Source of the DNA: Hyparrhenia diplandra
Lineage: Eukaryota; Streptophyta; Magnoliopsida; Poales; Poaceae
Assembly (NCBI GenBank): GCA_015847255.1
Contig: JADLZK010013191.1
Span: 140,260 to 204,259 of the forward strand
Length of the DNA stretch: 64,000 bases
Direction of reading: 5' to 3'
Below are positions 1-11,104 of this stretch, in pieces; position 1 is the stretch's first letter, and the number at the start of each line of letters is the position of its first letter. The notes beneath the pieces are model-generated. The model did not search any database and was not told the DNA's origin. It was given only the letters and a program-made list of their open reading frames with translations. The position numbers and the translations under genes were made by a program.

Positions 1-87
1 AGCACTTCATCACTCTCAAAAGTATCCACCTAAAGTTTACAAGTATATTCTATTTCTTCCCGCTACTAAGAGCTCCATTTGCAAAGC
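1..87 (+). promoter_or_regulatory. 5' UTR region of DUF538 copy 1
   Basis: The window opens inside the 5' leader of the first DUF538 gene. The sequence around 'cttcatcactctcaaaa' and 'gtttacaagt' matches the leader of copy 4 (about 41157-41234). The TATA box of this copy must lie upstream of the window. Confidence 0.6.
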
Positions 88-198
88 ATGGCGTCTCAGG
101 CCATCGAAAGCCACCGCGCCGGTGCAGCGGTCGTCACTGGAGATGCCGCATGCAGGAAGAAGTCTGTTGAGCTGCTGGGGGAGCTGGGCCTCCCCAAG

Positions 199-506
199 TG
201 TTAGAGCCTGCCCGCTGCTGCAGACTCCAACTCTCCTCTCCGACGAACTCTACCAGAATCTACGGGGGAGGAAGAGAGGGGAACTCCGGCAAGGCACCGG
301 AGGAAGTAAATTCAGATACGCAAAGTCATATTCGTTACAGAATCAGTTCACCCTCTCATCTCTTTATGCCTCTCGCTCACCCACTAGATGGACCGGCCTC
401 TCCAACCCATTATGGCCCATGGACCTTTTTGTTACGACGCTTGGTCCGACGTCCTCTTCTTGGCATCATCTTGACTTGTGAAGTAGAAGGATCTGGGATC
501 CTAACA
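199..506 (-). repeat. 3' LTR of the chromovirus in DUF538 copy 1
   Basis: It begins TGTTAGAGCC and ends CCTAACA on the plus strand and is 308 bp long. It aligns along its whole length with 5689-5995. The run of C/T at 507-519 reads as a purine tract on the element strand just before this LTR. Confidence 0.92.
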
Positions 507-2059
507 TCCCCCCCCTCCTTGGGAACCGGCTGGTCCCCACGCCGGAGCGGCAGGAAACTGCTGCACGATCGCATCAGCATCCTCCCACGTTGCCAGCTCT
601 TCGTCGAAGCCGGACCACTTGATGAGGAGTTGTTGCACCGAGTGCGAGCCGCGCTGGTGAAGGCGACGCTGCAGCACCTTCTCAGGGACCTGCAAATTGT
701 CATCAGGTTCTGGCAGGGTCAAAGAAACTGTAACTTTAGCATGTGGCGCCGGCTTCAGCAGGGAGACATGGAAAACCGGGTGTATAAGTGAGGAGGCAGG
801 AAGCTGCAACTTGTAAGCCACGGTCCCAATCTTGTCAAGGATCTTGAACGGGCCAAAGTACTTGAAGCATAACTTGTGGTGGGAGCGAGGAGCCAGGGAG
901 GACTGAACATACGGTTGAAGGCGCAAAAATACCAGATCCCCAATGTTGAAGCTTCTTTCGGAACGGTTCTTGTCAGCTTGGTGTTTCATCCGCTGTTGAG
1001 CGCGGAGGAGATGTTGGCGGACAGTTGCTAGCATTGTTTCGCGCTCTGCCATCTTGGAAGCCACCTCAGGCACTGGAGATGCATCTTGGTCAGTAATGCC
1101 GAAGTGCTTTGGGGAATATCCATAAAGAACCTCGAAGGGAGAGCGACCCAAGGCTGAATGTAGGCTTGTATTATACCAATACTCGCCAGAGAAATCCACT
1201 TTTGACCGACTGCCGAGGACAAGAATGCACGAAGCAGCGAAGGTACGTCTCAAGGCATTGATTAACACGCTCGGTTTGTCCATCCGACTCTGGGTGATAA
1301 GCTGAGCTTGGGCACAAATCAACCTTGGCCAATCGGAACATTTCTTTCCAGAAATTGGCGGTAAACACTGGGTCTCGATCCGAGACTATGAGATTCGGCA
1401 TACCATGTAGACGTATATATAGAGTCCAGGAATAGCTGAGCAACTGTAGATGCATTGAATGAGTGATGTAATGGCACGAAGTGGGAATACTTACTGAATT
1501 TGTCAACGACAACCATGATATAGTTTGCCCGTCCTGAGGTCGGCAGACCATCAATGAAATCCATTGTTAAGACTTTCCAAGCGCCCACTGGAACGGAAGT
1601 GGAGAAAGAAGGCCCGGGTACTTCACCCGATCAGGCTTAGCTTGGATACAAGTGGTGCACGTAGTCACAAACTCATGAACAGCAGATTTCATCCCCTTCT
1701 AGGCAAACAACTTTTTGATCTTGGAAAAAGTAATAGGGAACCCGAATGACCTCCCCAAAGGCTAATCGCTATGAAAGGCATGCATAACTTTTTTGTTGTA
1801 GAGCTTTGTTATCGCCCAACCGTGATCGTCCTTTGAATCTTATCAGGCCACCGCTGAGTGAGAAGTTTGGGTGGGAAGAAGGACTAACTACTAGCTGGCC
1901 GGAGAAGCTCGAAGCAAATGGATCAGAATTGTAACCCGCCACAAGCTCAGAAGTCCGGGCAGGGGTCACAGCCGAAACAGCTTGTAGCTGACCCGTGGGA
2001 GCTGGGTGCCTGGACAGTGCATCGGCTGCCTTGTTAGAGTGCCCCGGCTTGTATACCAC
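501..2059 (-). pseudogene. integrase plus chromodomain fragments of the chromovirus
   Basis: Minus-strand fragments in several frames. 1319-1588 holds the integrase core start (LTMDFIDGLPTSGRANYIM). 1171-1554 continues it (VSDRDPVFTANF). 501-1322 carries the end of the integrase with the GPF segment (FKYFGPFKILDKIGTVAYKL). The same ORF ends in a chromodomain (LLIKWSGFDEELATWEDAD). Chromodomains on integrase direct chromoviruses to particular chromatin. 1769-2059 is the linker after RNase H (KPGHSNKAADALSRHPAP). The HHCC region between 1590 and 1770 is too decayed to read. Frameshifts separate the pieces, so no functional integrase is made. Confidence 0.85.
507..519 (-). other. polypurine tract
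   Basis: On the minus strand this reads AAGGAGGGGGGGA immediately before the 3' LTR, the expected site for plus-strand priming. Element 2 has a near-identical tract at 17337-17349. Confidence 0.8.
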
Positions 2060-2095
2060 TCCCGGTACGCAAACCAGCCCGTTTTGTATACATCT

Positions 2096-3118
2096 TCACC
2101 GCCGTGGAGTAGAGAGTCTCTGCTCAGTTGATGTGTATGAGGCTACGCTGACAATAAAGGTGACAAATTCGTGATGTTGCAGATAGGAGCACCACTGCTC
2201 GATAGCCACCATGATAGCCAAGTATTCTTTATCATAAGTGGACAAGCCACGAGATTTGATGCCCAAGGACTTGCTGACAAAAGCTATGGGATGCCCTTCC
2301 TGTAACAATACAGCTCCCACCCCAATGTTGCTCGCATCTGTTTGGATTTGGAATGGCTTGTCAAAATTTGGAAGTGCCAAAACAGGAGCTGAGATGAGAG
2401 CAGACTTTAATGACTCAAAAGCTGAAGAGTGAGATGCTGTCCAGACAAAGAGAACTCCCTTCTTGAGCAAATCGTATAGAGGTCGAAATCAATCACAAAG
2501 CAAAATTGCGGACAAACTTACGATAGTATCCGGCTAAGCCCAAGAAGGCCGCAAGAATTGCTTAGAGTCGGTTGAACCGCCACTCGACAAGAAGTAATCC
2601 AGCTTGGAAGGATCTGTACTTACCCTAACGGCACTGACGACATGGCCCGGGTAAGAGATAGACTCTTGAGCAAAACGGCATTTACTGAGCTTGATCAGCC
2701 ATTTGTCTCTAGCAAGCAACTCCAGGACTTGGCGCAAATGAGTAACATGATCTTCCATAGTGCGGCTATACACCAGGATGTCGTCGAAGAAGACGATAAC
2801 ACAGATGCGAAGCAAGGGCTTAAGAGTCGAATTCATGGCGCCTTGGAATGAGTTGGGCGCTCCAGTAAGTCCAAAGGACATGACGGTGTACTCAAATTGC
2901 CCCCAATGAGTTTGAAAAGCGGTCTTGAATTCCTCTCCCTGAGCAAGCCCGATCTGGTTGAACCCTGCTCTAAGGTCCAAGCTAGTGAAATAACGAGCAC
3001 CCGCCAGTTCGTCGAGCAATTCATCAATCACTGGTATTGGGAATTTGCTCTTGACTATCGAGCATTCAAAGATTCTCAGAATCCACACACATCCGCCAGG
3101 AATTATCTTTTTTCTTGA
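2096..3118 (-). pseudogene. reverse transcriptase and RNase H fragments
   Basis: 2534-3088 (minus) contains the RT palm with SLDLRAGFNQI and the active-site block FFDDILVYS. 2096-2470 contains RNase H (QTDASNIGVGAVLLQEG, then YDKEYLAIMVAIEQW). The two pieces are in different frames separated by a short degenerate stretch. This is family-level identification from conserved motifs, and the enzyme is inactive as read. Confidence 0.88.
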
Positions 3119-3479
3119 CTAAGAGTACCGGGAGGAGAATGGGCTCTTCTTTGGGATGAATCATCCCCTGTTTTCAATAACTCGAACACTTGGGTCTCAA
3201 TTTCGGTCTTGAGTTTAGAGAGTAGCGATATCGACGGATGGAAACCGGGTGCACCGTACGGTGAGGAATCTGGTGGTCACAATCACGTTGAGGCGGCAAT
3301 CCAGTTGGCTCGACAAGCGGGGTAATTGTACTCATCAATCAAAACTGTATGAATGAGGAATCTCTAATTTGCCGTAATCGAAGCCGAGAATAAGCGTATC
3401 ATCGGCGGTCGGCAATAGAATCAACCAAGCCTTGGAGCACAATCATGTCGGCACCATAAGGAATAGAAAGCCATTTACA

Positions 3480-3800
3480 GCGCCCGGTTCACTTTCATTG
3501 GAGAGAAGGTTTCCAGCCAATCCATACCTAGGATGAGATCATAACCACCCAAATTCAATATTCTGAATGTGGAGGTGAATTTGAAGCCCTATACTTCCTG
3601 TGTGACATTAGGCAGCTCGAACTTGCACCGATTGGAGAGCCGTTAGCTTATACGCACCTCCATTGGATTGTCCAGAGCACGCTGACCGGGAATCTCGTAT
3701 AACAGATGTATTCATAAATGAATGAGTACTGCCCGAGTCGACCAGAATTGATACCGGTTTGCCGCCCATCGAACCCTAAATTGCAAAGTTTGACGACCTG
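3480..3800 (-). pseudogene. aspartic protease remnant of the chromovirus
   Basis: The minus strand at about 3740-3760 reads VSILVDSGSTH, the DSG motif of retrotransposon pepsin-like proteases. The order gag-protease-RT fits. No long frame survives here. Confidence 0.6.
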
Positions 3801-3844
3801 GTGAACCAGCAAAAGCAGCAGTAGAGAGAGTCATAAAGAACTAC

Positions 3845-5647
3845 CTAGTGGCTTCGGTTTCTAGAGATTGTTCCCGCTGCTACAGGAGAATCTGATTGCT
3901 CTTCAAATGAATCTTGGACCAGTTCCCAGACCTCCTGCAAAGCTTGGAGCTGAGGCTGGGTGCATCGGTGGCCGTGGGACCATTTGTCCCCACAACAGAT
4001 ACACAACTCGCGCGCTCGACGAAAATCCCTCAGCATGGAGAGCTTATCATCCGCCGTGGGCCGCTTGAATGGAGCAGTCTTTTCTTCTTGCGGAGAGATC
4101 TCCCCTGCGGCTCGTGGTGGAGGAGCCGGCAAGGAAACCGGTGCACGGCCAGCCCACGGCCGAGAAGAGCTTGATAATCCATCTTGCGCGCCTCCTTGCG
4201 CCGCGATGACTCCAGCGCTTCCTCCTGTGTCAAGGCGAGAGTATACGCAGTATCAAGAGAATTGGGACGAGCAACCATAAGAACAGCACGGATGTCATCA
4301 CCAAGACCATCCACGAAGCGCTGAATGAATGACACATTATCTAGGTTTGGGTTGTAAGACTTAAGTTGGTCGACAAGCTCAGTGAAGCGATTGACATAGT
4401 CTGAAGCAGAGGAAGTCATGCGAATGTGGAATAGCTTGTGGTGGAGGAGTTCATGTTGATCGCGGCTAAAGCGCTCATGAATGCGTAGACAGAAGGAAGG
4501 CAGTCTAAGGATTGGAGGCTAGCTTCGGACGGACTAAAACCAACGCTTAGCCGCATCAGTAAAGTGCATGGTAGAAACTCTGATCCACATGTGAGGCTCA
4601 ACAGCATACATGTCGAAGTAATTTTGCGCGTAAGTAATCCAGAATTGGGCGTCTGTGCCATCGAACTTGGGGAAATCAAGTTTAGGAAGATGACCCAAAT
4701 GAGTGGAATGGTTTTGTTGGTGCTGATATGGGAACTGATGGGCTGTTGGGGATGTAACTGTGTGCATATGTGGAAACTGGTTGGATTGAAATGGGTGGGT
4801 GGCTGAAGTGGGTAGGTAGCCCGATTAGACCGATGATCTGGTGGGTGGGTTGGGTGATGGACTAGGTACGGCTGATGAACTGGATTTGTGGGATGTAGGG
4901 GAATGGGACTCATGTATGGAAATTGAGGTGGAGGAGCTCAATTCATACCAGGCGTGAGGGGTGGGGTGATGGTCGACCCATACCCCGGATGCGGTGCCCG
5001 TTGGGCGGTTCAGCAGCGACGCCCGGCGACGTGGCTCGTCATGGGCTGTGCCGAGTTGTAGTAGCCGGGCGCACGGCGAAGCATGGTCGGGAGCAGTCCC
5101 AGCTCGATCCACATGTTGACGCCGTGGTGGGACGCCCCAGGCTAGGTGCACGTCGCGGCGAACGTCCTCCACTGATGCCTCCAGCCGCAGATTCCAATCA
5201 TCGAACACCCTGAGGGCATTCTCCAATGGTTCAAGGCGGTCATCGCGCTCATTGCGCATCTCGGTTAGGCGCACCAGCTCGAGGTCGTCGGTCTTCTGCT
5301 CCACCGACCACAAGCGATAATCGACGCCCTGGCGCCGGTCGTAGACGACGGCGGCCACCCTGGAGTGCGCCTCGCTGTACTGCTCCATGGCGACGAGGCG
5401 GCTCGATCTGAGGCAGGACGGCGACGGACCCCTCCGGTGTGTCTAAGCGGTGGTCCAGCGCGTCGTCGCGGATCTGACGCGCGGATTCCGACTCGGCGAA
5501 CTTGTTCTCCCACTTGGTGCCGAAATCGTCGGGCGCCCTGAGCAGCGTCTCGATCGCGGACTTGATGTTCGGCTCCATGACGCCCCTTGAGCGCTGGCGC
5601 CTCGTGATGTGGTGATGTTCGGTGGCGGCGGAAGCAGCCTCTAGCAC
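3845..5647 (-). pseudogene. gag fragments of the chromovirus
   Basis: The zinc knuckle is at 3845-4132 on the minus strand (ELCICCGDKWSHGHRCTQ, the CxxC...GHxC form common in plant chromoviruses). The retrotransposon gag domain is at 4030-4419 and 4534-4767 (VNRFTELVDQLKSYNPNLD; LGHLPKLDFPKFDGTDAQFW). The N-terminal region extends to 5647 (MEPNIKSAIETLLRAPDDFG). At least three frames are used, so it is broken. Confidence 0.8.
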
Positions 5648-5673
5648 GGCAGCAACGCGATCCGAGGACCGGT

Positions 5674-5687
5674 AGTCTCTGATACCA
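5674..5687 (-). other. primer-binding site, tRNA-iMet type
   Basis: On the element strand the bases just inside the 5' LTR read TGGTATCAGAGACT. This matches the start of the common plant initiator-tRNA-Met binding site (TGGTATCAGAGC) at the first eleven bases. One base separates it from the LTR. Confidence 0.85.
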
Positions 5688-5688
5688 C

Positions 5689-5995
5689 TGCTAGAGCCTG
5701 CCCGCTGCTGCAGACTCCAACTCTCCTCTCCGACGAACTCTACCAGAATCTACGGAGGAGGAAGAGAGGGAACTCCGGCAAGGCACCGGAGGAAGTAAAT
5801 TCAGATACGCAAAGTCATATTCGTTACAGAATCAGTTCACCCTCTCATCTCTTTATGCCTCTCGCTCACCCACTAGATGGACCGGCCTCTCCAACCCATT
5901 CTGGCCCATGGACCTTTTTGTTACAACGCTTGCCCCGACATCCTCTTCTTGGCATCATCTTGACTTGTGAAGTAGAAGGACCTGGGGTGCTAACA
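5689..5995 (-). repeat. 5' LTR of the chromovirus in DUF538 copy 1
   Basis: 307 bp, beginning TGCTAGAGCC and ending GTGCTAACA on the plus strand. It aligns with 199-506 with about eleven differences. It is followed directly by the target duplicate CCAAG. Confidence 0.92.
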
Positions 5996-6321
5996 CCAAG
6001 GGCCTACTTCCTATGGAGGACATCCAGGAGTTCGGGTACAACCGCGACATGGGGTTCATGTGGCTGGTGCAGGGGAAGAAGAAGGTGGAGCACACCTTCA
6101 AGAAGATCAAGCAGACGGTATCCTACGCCTCCGAGGTGACTGCGTTTGCAGAGAAAGGCAAGCTGAAGAAGATCACGGGTGTCAAGACCAAGGAGCTGAT
6201 GCTCTGGCTCAGCGTGGTCGAGGTCTATGTCCCAGAGGCCTCGCCAGAGAAGGTCACCTTCAAGACTGGCACCGGCCTCTCTGACAGCTTTGATGCTGCT
6301 GCCTCTGCCCTTGGGGAATGA

Positions 6322-6739
6322 CGAATCAACCGATGACACACAAATGATAGGCACAAAAAGCATCAGTCTGCTTATAAGGCTAAAACATATGCTCCATGAG
6401 TATATATCACCTTTATAAATCAGTCTGTATAATTGCTTGATTGCTCTGTATTTTCTCTCCTTTTCCCTTCCAGAATGTTCTCTATTAAATATAAACCAGA
6501 AGGACTGTTTTTGCTTTGCTCATTCAATTGATTTGCGTGGCAATTTGAACTTTTACGTTGACGAAAGTATACAATACTTTTTAATTTTTGTGCAAAAACA
6601 TCGAGATGATCATGCGATGCCCATTCCCATTTACTTAGTCCATCTTTAATTCTTGATATGGGCCTGGGCCTGGAGCTGGAGCTTCAAGCATGGTCCAACT
6701 CGTCTAGCCACCACATCAAGGCCCAACCAAGCATTCCAT
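6322..6739. other. 3' flank of DUF538 copy 1, repeated at 23860-24297
   Basis: This is the 3' untranslated and downstream region. The same sequence recurs after position 23860 ('gacacacaaatgatag', 'catcagtctgcttata', 'gatatgggcctgggcct'), and partly after copies 3, 4 and 5. It marks the ancestral tandem-duplication unit. Confidence 0.7.
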
Positions 6740-6840
6740 AAGACCGGCACTGGCCTTTTTTTTTTTTTTTTTTTTTTTTGACAATGGCCACTGGCCTTTC
6801 TGATACCTCTGATGTTGCTGCCTTTGTGCTTGGAGAGTAA
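6740..6840 (+). pseudogene. orphan DUF538 C-terminal tail interrupted by poly(T)
   Basis: 6740 starts with the codons for K-T-G-T-G of the DUF538 tail, breaks into a poly(T) run, then repeats the tail start and reads TGLSDTSDVAAFVLGE with a TAA at 6838-6840. The doubled 'ggcactggcc/ggccactggcc' around the poly(T) looks like the target-site duplication of a poly(A)-only retroposition. No upstream part of the gene is present. The same structure recurs at 24298-24394. Confidence 0.65.
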
Positions 6841-7276
6841 CAAGAAATCAATGAAATGGTTGGATACAAAAGATGTCAAGTGCATAATCTAGCTTTTGCA
6901 TTGTAAAGTTGTATGCATCTATCATGTATCTTCTGACAAGTTTGTAAGTTGGAGTATGTGTTTGTTTTTGTGGCAACTGCAACTGTTCTTCCCAATAGTT
7001 TCTTCATTCCGAGATATATTTTTATGTACAATGTATACAGAAAAGAATTAAAAATAAAAATTATAGATTTTATTGTCCACCAAAATAGATATCCTCTAGG
7101 TGCACTCAGCTGCAGTTTGTAGTTTTGTGAGTTCGTTTGTTGTTATATCTAGCTTATGTGCCGTTCACATCATTCGAGGCCTGAAAGACGTCCTAATTGG
7201 GTCATTAGTATACTGTACTTTTAAAACTTTTGCACAATTCTGGTGGTTATACTTATTGAGCTGACTTACGATTACT
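6841..7276. other. AT-rich flank, repeated at 24395-24660; no gene seen
   Basis: The first part (to about 7080) is paralogous to 24395-24650. No open frame or RNA gene was recognised. Confidence 0.5.
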
Positions 7277-7745
7277 CTTTTGTTGTCATGCGCCTAATAT
7301 GGGCCGCTGCCCCCCAACAAAGCTAAGGGGCCGACCAGAGCCCGAGGAGGCGTGACGGGCAGCCCAATACCGCACACTAGGGTTGTTGCGTGCAGGAATT
7401 ACTGTAGCAAGGGTTCTGTAGCGCCGCCGCTGCCACAGATTAGGTTTTAGATCAGTCTAGATTGCTTGCATGTAACCGGTGAATCTTTAAGTAAGAAAAT
7501 ATAGTCGAGAGACTCTAAACCCTAGCTCCTGTCTTCAAGCCGCCGCCGCCTCTCCTCTCCCTTGCGCACGCCGCCTCCTCCAATGTCTCCCCTGCTTGCA
7601 ACTCTTGCCGCCGCTAACCACCACTGCCGGCGAAGCTCTTGGGCACGCCTCTTACATCTGCTTTTGTTTTTTGGTTCAAAAAAATTTGCAGTCTGGACTG
7701 CGGTGAAGTCTGCTGTCTCATGCCAAGGACCCACTGGTGTTTGAG
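7277..7745 (+). repeat. LTR-like remnant
   Basis: The stretch with 'gcgcctaatatgggcc', 'ctgtagcgccgccgctgcc', 'ttagatcagt' and a leader rich in CCGCCGCC resembles the U3-R-U5 of a grass LTR. A related piece sits at 50066-50225. No second LTR or coding region is attached. The class is uncertain. Confidence 0.35.
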
Positions 7746-9023
7746 GTTCAGTGGCTAAGGGATAACCTTACCAATTCGGAACAATCCAGACAAACAAACA
7801 AAACAATCAGGATTTGGCTCGATCGGAGCAAACTGGGATTTCTAGCCAGGCTATAAGTTGGACAACAAACAAAACACACCCATAGTATCCTGGTCTGTGT
7901 CCATCCGATCGTAACAATTTGGTGATGGATGAGTCATACCGTGATGACATCCCTCAACTTACAGCCGAGGAAAATGAACTCTTGGTTGCCGAGTTTACGG
8001 AGGAGGAGATTAGAGGTGCTATTTTCCAAATGAGTCATAATACAGCTCTAGGACCCGATGACTTTCCTCCAGAGTTTTATGAGGTATTTTGGAACGTAAT
8101 TAAGGATGATCTGATGGCAATGTTCATAGATTCTATGAGGGAGATTTGCCTCTACATAGCCTAAACTTCGGAACAATCATTTTAATACCAAAGTCTAAAG
8201 AAGCTAAACAAATACAACAATATAGACCTATTTGTTTGTTAAATGTTAGCTTCAAGATTTGCACTAAAGTGGCTACTAACCGAATTTTAAAGATAGCTCA
8301 ACACATAATTAAGCCATCCCAAATAGCTTTCCTACCTGGGAGAAATATAATGGAGGGTGCAGTTATTTTACATGAAACTTTACACGAACTACATAAAAGA
8401 AAACAAAATGGAATTATCTTTTAGATTGATTTGATTTTGAAAAGGCATATGATAAGGTGAGCTGAAATTTGTTACAACAAGCACTAAGAATGAAGGGGTT
8501 TCATCTGGTGTGGTGTGATTGGGTCCAGGCTTTTGTTCAAGGTGGGAATGTGGGTATTAAACTTAATGATCACATGGGCTCATACTTCCAGACTAAGAAA
8601 GGTCTTAGACAAGGTGATCCTCTGTCACCGATCCTCTTCGATACTGTTGCAGATATGCTGGCTATCATTTTATCTTGAGCCAAGGAGGAAGGACAAATAA
8701 AAGGGGTTGTTCCACATCTAGTAGAAAACGGTTTGTCTATCTAGCAATATGCGGATGACATAGTTCTGTTTTTGGACCACGATATTGAACAAGCAAAAAA
8801 CCTGAAACTTTTGCTTGGTACTTTTGAACTATTATCAGGTCGGAAAATAAATTTCCATAAACGTGAATTATTTTGCTTTGGCCAAGCAAAAGTGTCGACG
8901 AGCAATACTCAAATCTATTTGGTTGCGAAATGGGAGCATACCCTTTTTGATTTTTGGGCCTGCCTATGCATTATAGAAAGTTAAATAATAAGGATTGGAA
9001 ATTAATTGAAGAAAGAATTGAAA

Positions 9024-9596
9024 GAGGGAGAATTAGGAATTTGGCCACTGAAAAAGTTTGTCTTAGGAATCTGGCCTGTTTTTTTTTTTTTTTAATTTGG
9101 GAATCTGGCCTCAAAACGAAACTTTGTTAGGAATCGGCCCTTAGTCGGTTTTTGGAAATTCATAACTAGAGTTTGGTAACTCCAATTTTAGTGAACCAAA
9201 TTTTGTTGTGCTCCTTGAGATGTCTAGTTTTTATTAAAAATATGAAATTGTCCATGTTTTGTAGAATTATTTATTTTTAACACCAACATATATGTTGGTG
9301 TTAAAACATATATGTTGGTGTTAAAAATAAATAATTCTACAAAAACATGGCTAGTTTCATATTTTTAATAAAAACTAGACATCTCAAGGAGCATTTAAAA
9401 AATTTGGTTCATCAAAATTGAGTTACCAAACTCTAGTTATGAATTTCCAAAACTAATGTAAATTTGGATTCATAACAAAGTTTATTCATAACAAAGTTTT
9501 ATTTTTGAGGCCAGATTCCCAAATTCAAAAAAAAAAAAAAAAGAGGCCGGATTCCTAAGACAAACTTTTTCAGGGCCAAATTCCTAATTCTCCCTC
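9024..9596. mobile_element. palindromic foldback/MITE element inserted in the LINE
   Basis: Nearly the whole 573 bp folds on itself. The left end GAGGGAGAATTAGGAATTTG is the exact reverse complement of the right end, and the arms meet at a centre near 9283-9316. Outside it, the LINE protein reads ..EERIE on the left and KLSGWKGKHLSYGGR on the right, so the boundaries are set by the interrupted coding sequence. A clean target duplication was not found. Confidence 0.8.
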
Positions 9597-10995
9597 GAAG
9601 TTAAGCGGGTGGAAAGGAAAACATTTATCATATGGTGGTAGATTGGTGCTAATCAATTCTATTTTGTCAAGCTTAACTGTGTTCATGATGTCTTTCTTTG
9701 AAGTCCCGAGAGGTGTCCTTAAAAAGATTGAATATTTTAGATCAAGATTTTTTTTTTTTTTTGGCAAAATGATGATCACAAAAAGAAATATAGACTGGAA
9801 AAATGAGAAATATTTTGTGCGAACTAGAAGAGTAAGGTGGTGTAGGTATCCACAATCTAGATTTACAAAATAAGTGTCTTTTAAGCAAATGGCTTTTCAA
9901 ACTTTGCAATGATGAGGAGGGCACCTGGCAGGATTTATTAAGGAACAACTACCTAAAGAACAAGAGTCTAAGTCAAGTTGAAAATGAAAACGACTCCTCA
10001 CACTTTTGGAATGGTTTGATGAGAGTCAAAGACATTTTCTTAAGTCTTGGGAAGTTTAACTTAGAAAATGGAACTCAAATTAGATTTTGGGAAGATAAAT
10101 GGTTAGGCTCCCAGGTCTAGAAAATCCAATACCCAAATTTATTTAACATAGTGCGTACGAAAAAACATGCAACAGTGGCTGATGTTCTAAGTTCCACCCC
10201 TCTCATTGTGTCTTTTAGAAGGGAACTAGTTGGGAACAAGTTGGTGGAATGGCAAAGCTTAGTTTGCGAGACTTGCTCTTATTGACTTAAATAAAAGGCG
10301 GGATACTTTCACTTGGAATTTAAATAATAATGGTTTGTTTTTGTTAAATCAATGTACAAATACCTAGTCAATAATGGAATTAGAGTTTCATAGGAAAATT
10401 TGGCATTTGAAAATACCCTTGAAAATCAAGATTTTTCTTTGGTTCTTGAAGAAGGGGGTGATAATTACAAAGGATAATCTTGCTAAAAGAAATTGGAGTG
10501 GCAGCAAGTCCTGTAGTTTTTGTAGCAAACCTGAAACCATCAAGCATTTGATTTTTTGAATGCCATTATGCTAGATTTCTTTGGTGTGCTGTGTTTATGT
10601 TGTTTGGTATTAACCCACCAAGGACACTAACCATCTTTTTTTAATAGTTGGTCAGAACTAGGAGGGTCAAAAAATAATTATCTTTTATTGACTGGGGATG
10701 CTGCGTTTTGTTGGGCAACATGGATCACAAGAAACGATGTGGTTTGTGATAGGGGTCACCCAAAAACCTATTTGCATGTTCTTTTCAGGGGGGACACACT
10801 GGTTCGGTTTTTGGGCCCTATTGCAGCTCAGCTAAGACCAATGAATGAATTCTTGATGCTTACAAGCTACTAGAATCGAGAGTCATGGAGTTCTTCGCAT
10901 CCAATGGCTGGTCTTTCATTTACTGTCTTGGAATTCTATTTGGAACCTATAATAAGTTTAAACTAGGGGTATGCTCATGTAATAAGTTTGAACTG

Positions 10996-11018
10996 AGCCT
11001 TCTTAATAAAAGAAGGCT
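10996..11018 (+). other. 3'-terminal stem-loop of the LINE
   Basis: AGCCTTCTT pairs perfectly with AAGAAGGCT across a 5-nt loop, about 27 nt before the poly(A). Stem-loops here are known recognition signals for the reverse transcriptase in some plant LINE/SINE pairs. Confidence 0.6.
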
Positions 11019-11104
11019 GAAGTCGGAATTTTTTTCCATTATCTAAAAAAAAAAAAATATTATACAGGTCTGCTATGTGTGTACTATATATATTACCGTA
11101 TATG

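Larger units (their letters stand above)
199..5995 (-). mobile_element. Ty3/gypsy chromovirus (Reina/Tekay-like), complete with TSD, decayed coding region
   Basis: A 5.8 kb LTR retrotransposon in minus orientation. Terminal repeats of about 308 bp (199-506 and 5689-5995) begin TG and end CA and are flanked by CCAAG. A polypurine tract (complement of 507-519) abuts the downstream LTR. A tRNA-iMet type primer-binding site (complement of 5674-5687) abuts the upstream one. The domain order on the minus strand is gag with zinc knuckle, protease, RT, RNase H, integrase and chromodomain, typical of chromoviruses. The short length and short LTRs suggest the Reina group. The frame is broken many times. 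I count about ten substitutions and one indel between the LTRs (roughly 3-4 %), so insertion is fairly recent. Confidence 0.93.
88..6321 (+). pseudogene. DUF538 family gene, copy 1, split by an LTR retrotransposon
   Basis: DUF538 proteins are small plant proteins of unsettled biochemical role, some linked to stress and trichome growth. Codons 1-37 lie at 88-198 (start MASQAIESHR, ending in GLPK). The reading frame resumes at 6001 with GLLPMEDIQE and runs to TGA at 6319-6321. Between them is a complete chromovirus (199-5995) flanked by the 5-bp duplication CCAAG (194-198 and 5996-6000). Counting one CCAAG only, 111 + 321 nt make a 143-codon frame plus stop, exactly the length of the intact copy at 42873. 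No other stop or frameshift is visible, so the insertion is the only obvious lesion. An allele without the insertion would probably be functional. The 3' part has its own ATG (6013), but no promoter is apparent for it. Confidence 0.88.
7900..11057 (+). mobile_element. LINE (L1-like non-LTR retrotransposon), 5'-truncated and decayed
   Basis: Plus-strand ORF2 fragments in order: start of RT (7919-8164, AEFTEEEIRGAIFQM), RT finger/palm (8146-8424, YRPICLLNVSFKICTKVATN), KGLRQGDPLSPILF (8469-8678), and the catalytic block QYADDIVLF near 8745. Then LVLINSILSSLTVFMMS (about 9640), and the zinc-binding RT tail (10374-10559, IWHLKIPLKIKIFLWF). A poly(A) tail ends at 11057. No endonuclease is visible, so the element is 5'-truncated. 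Stops and frameshifts are frequent. A palindromic element interrupts it at 9024-9596. Confidence 0.88.
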
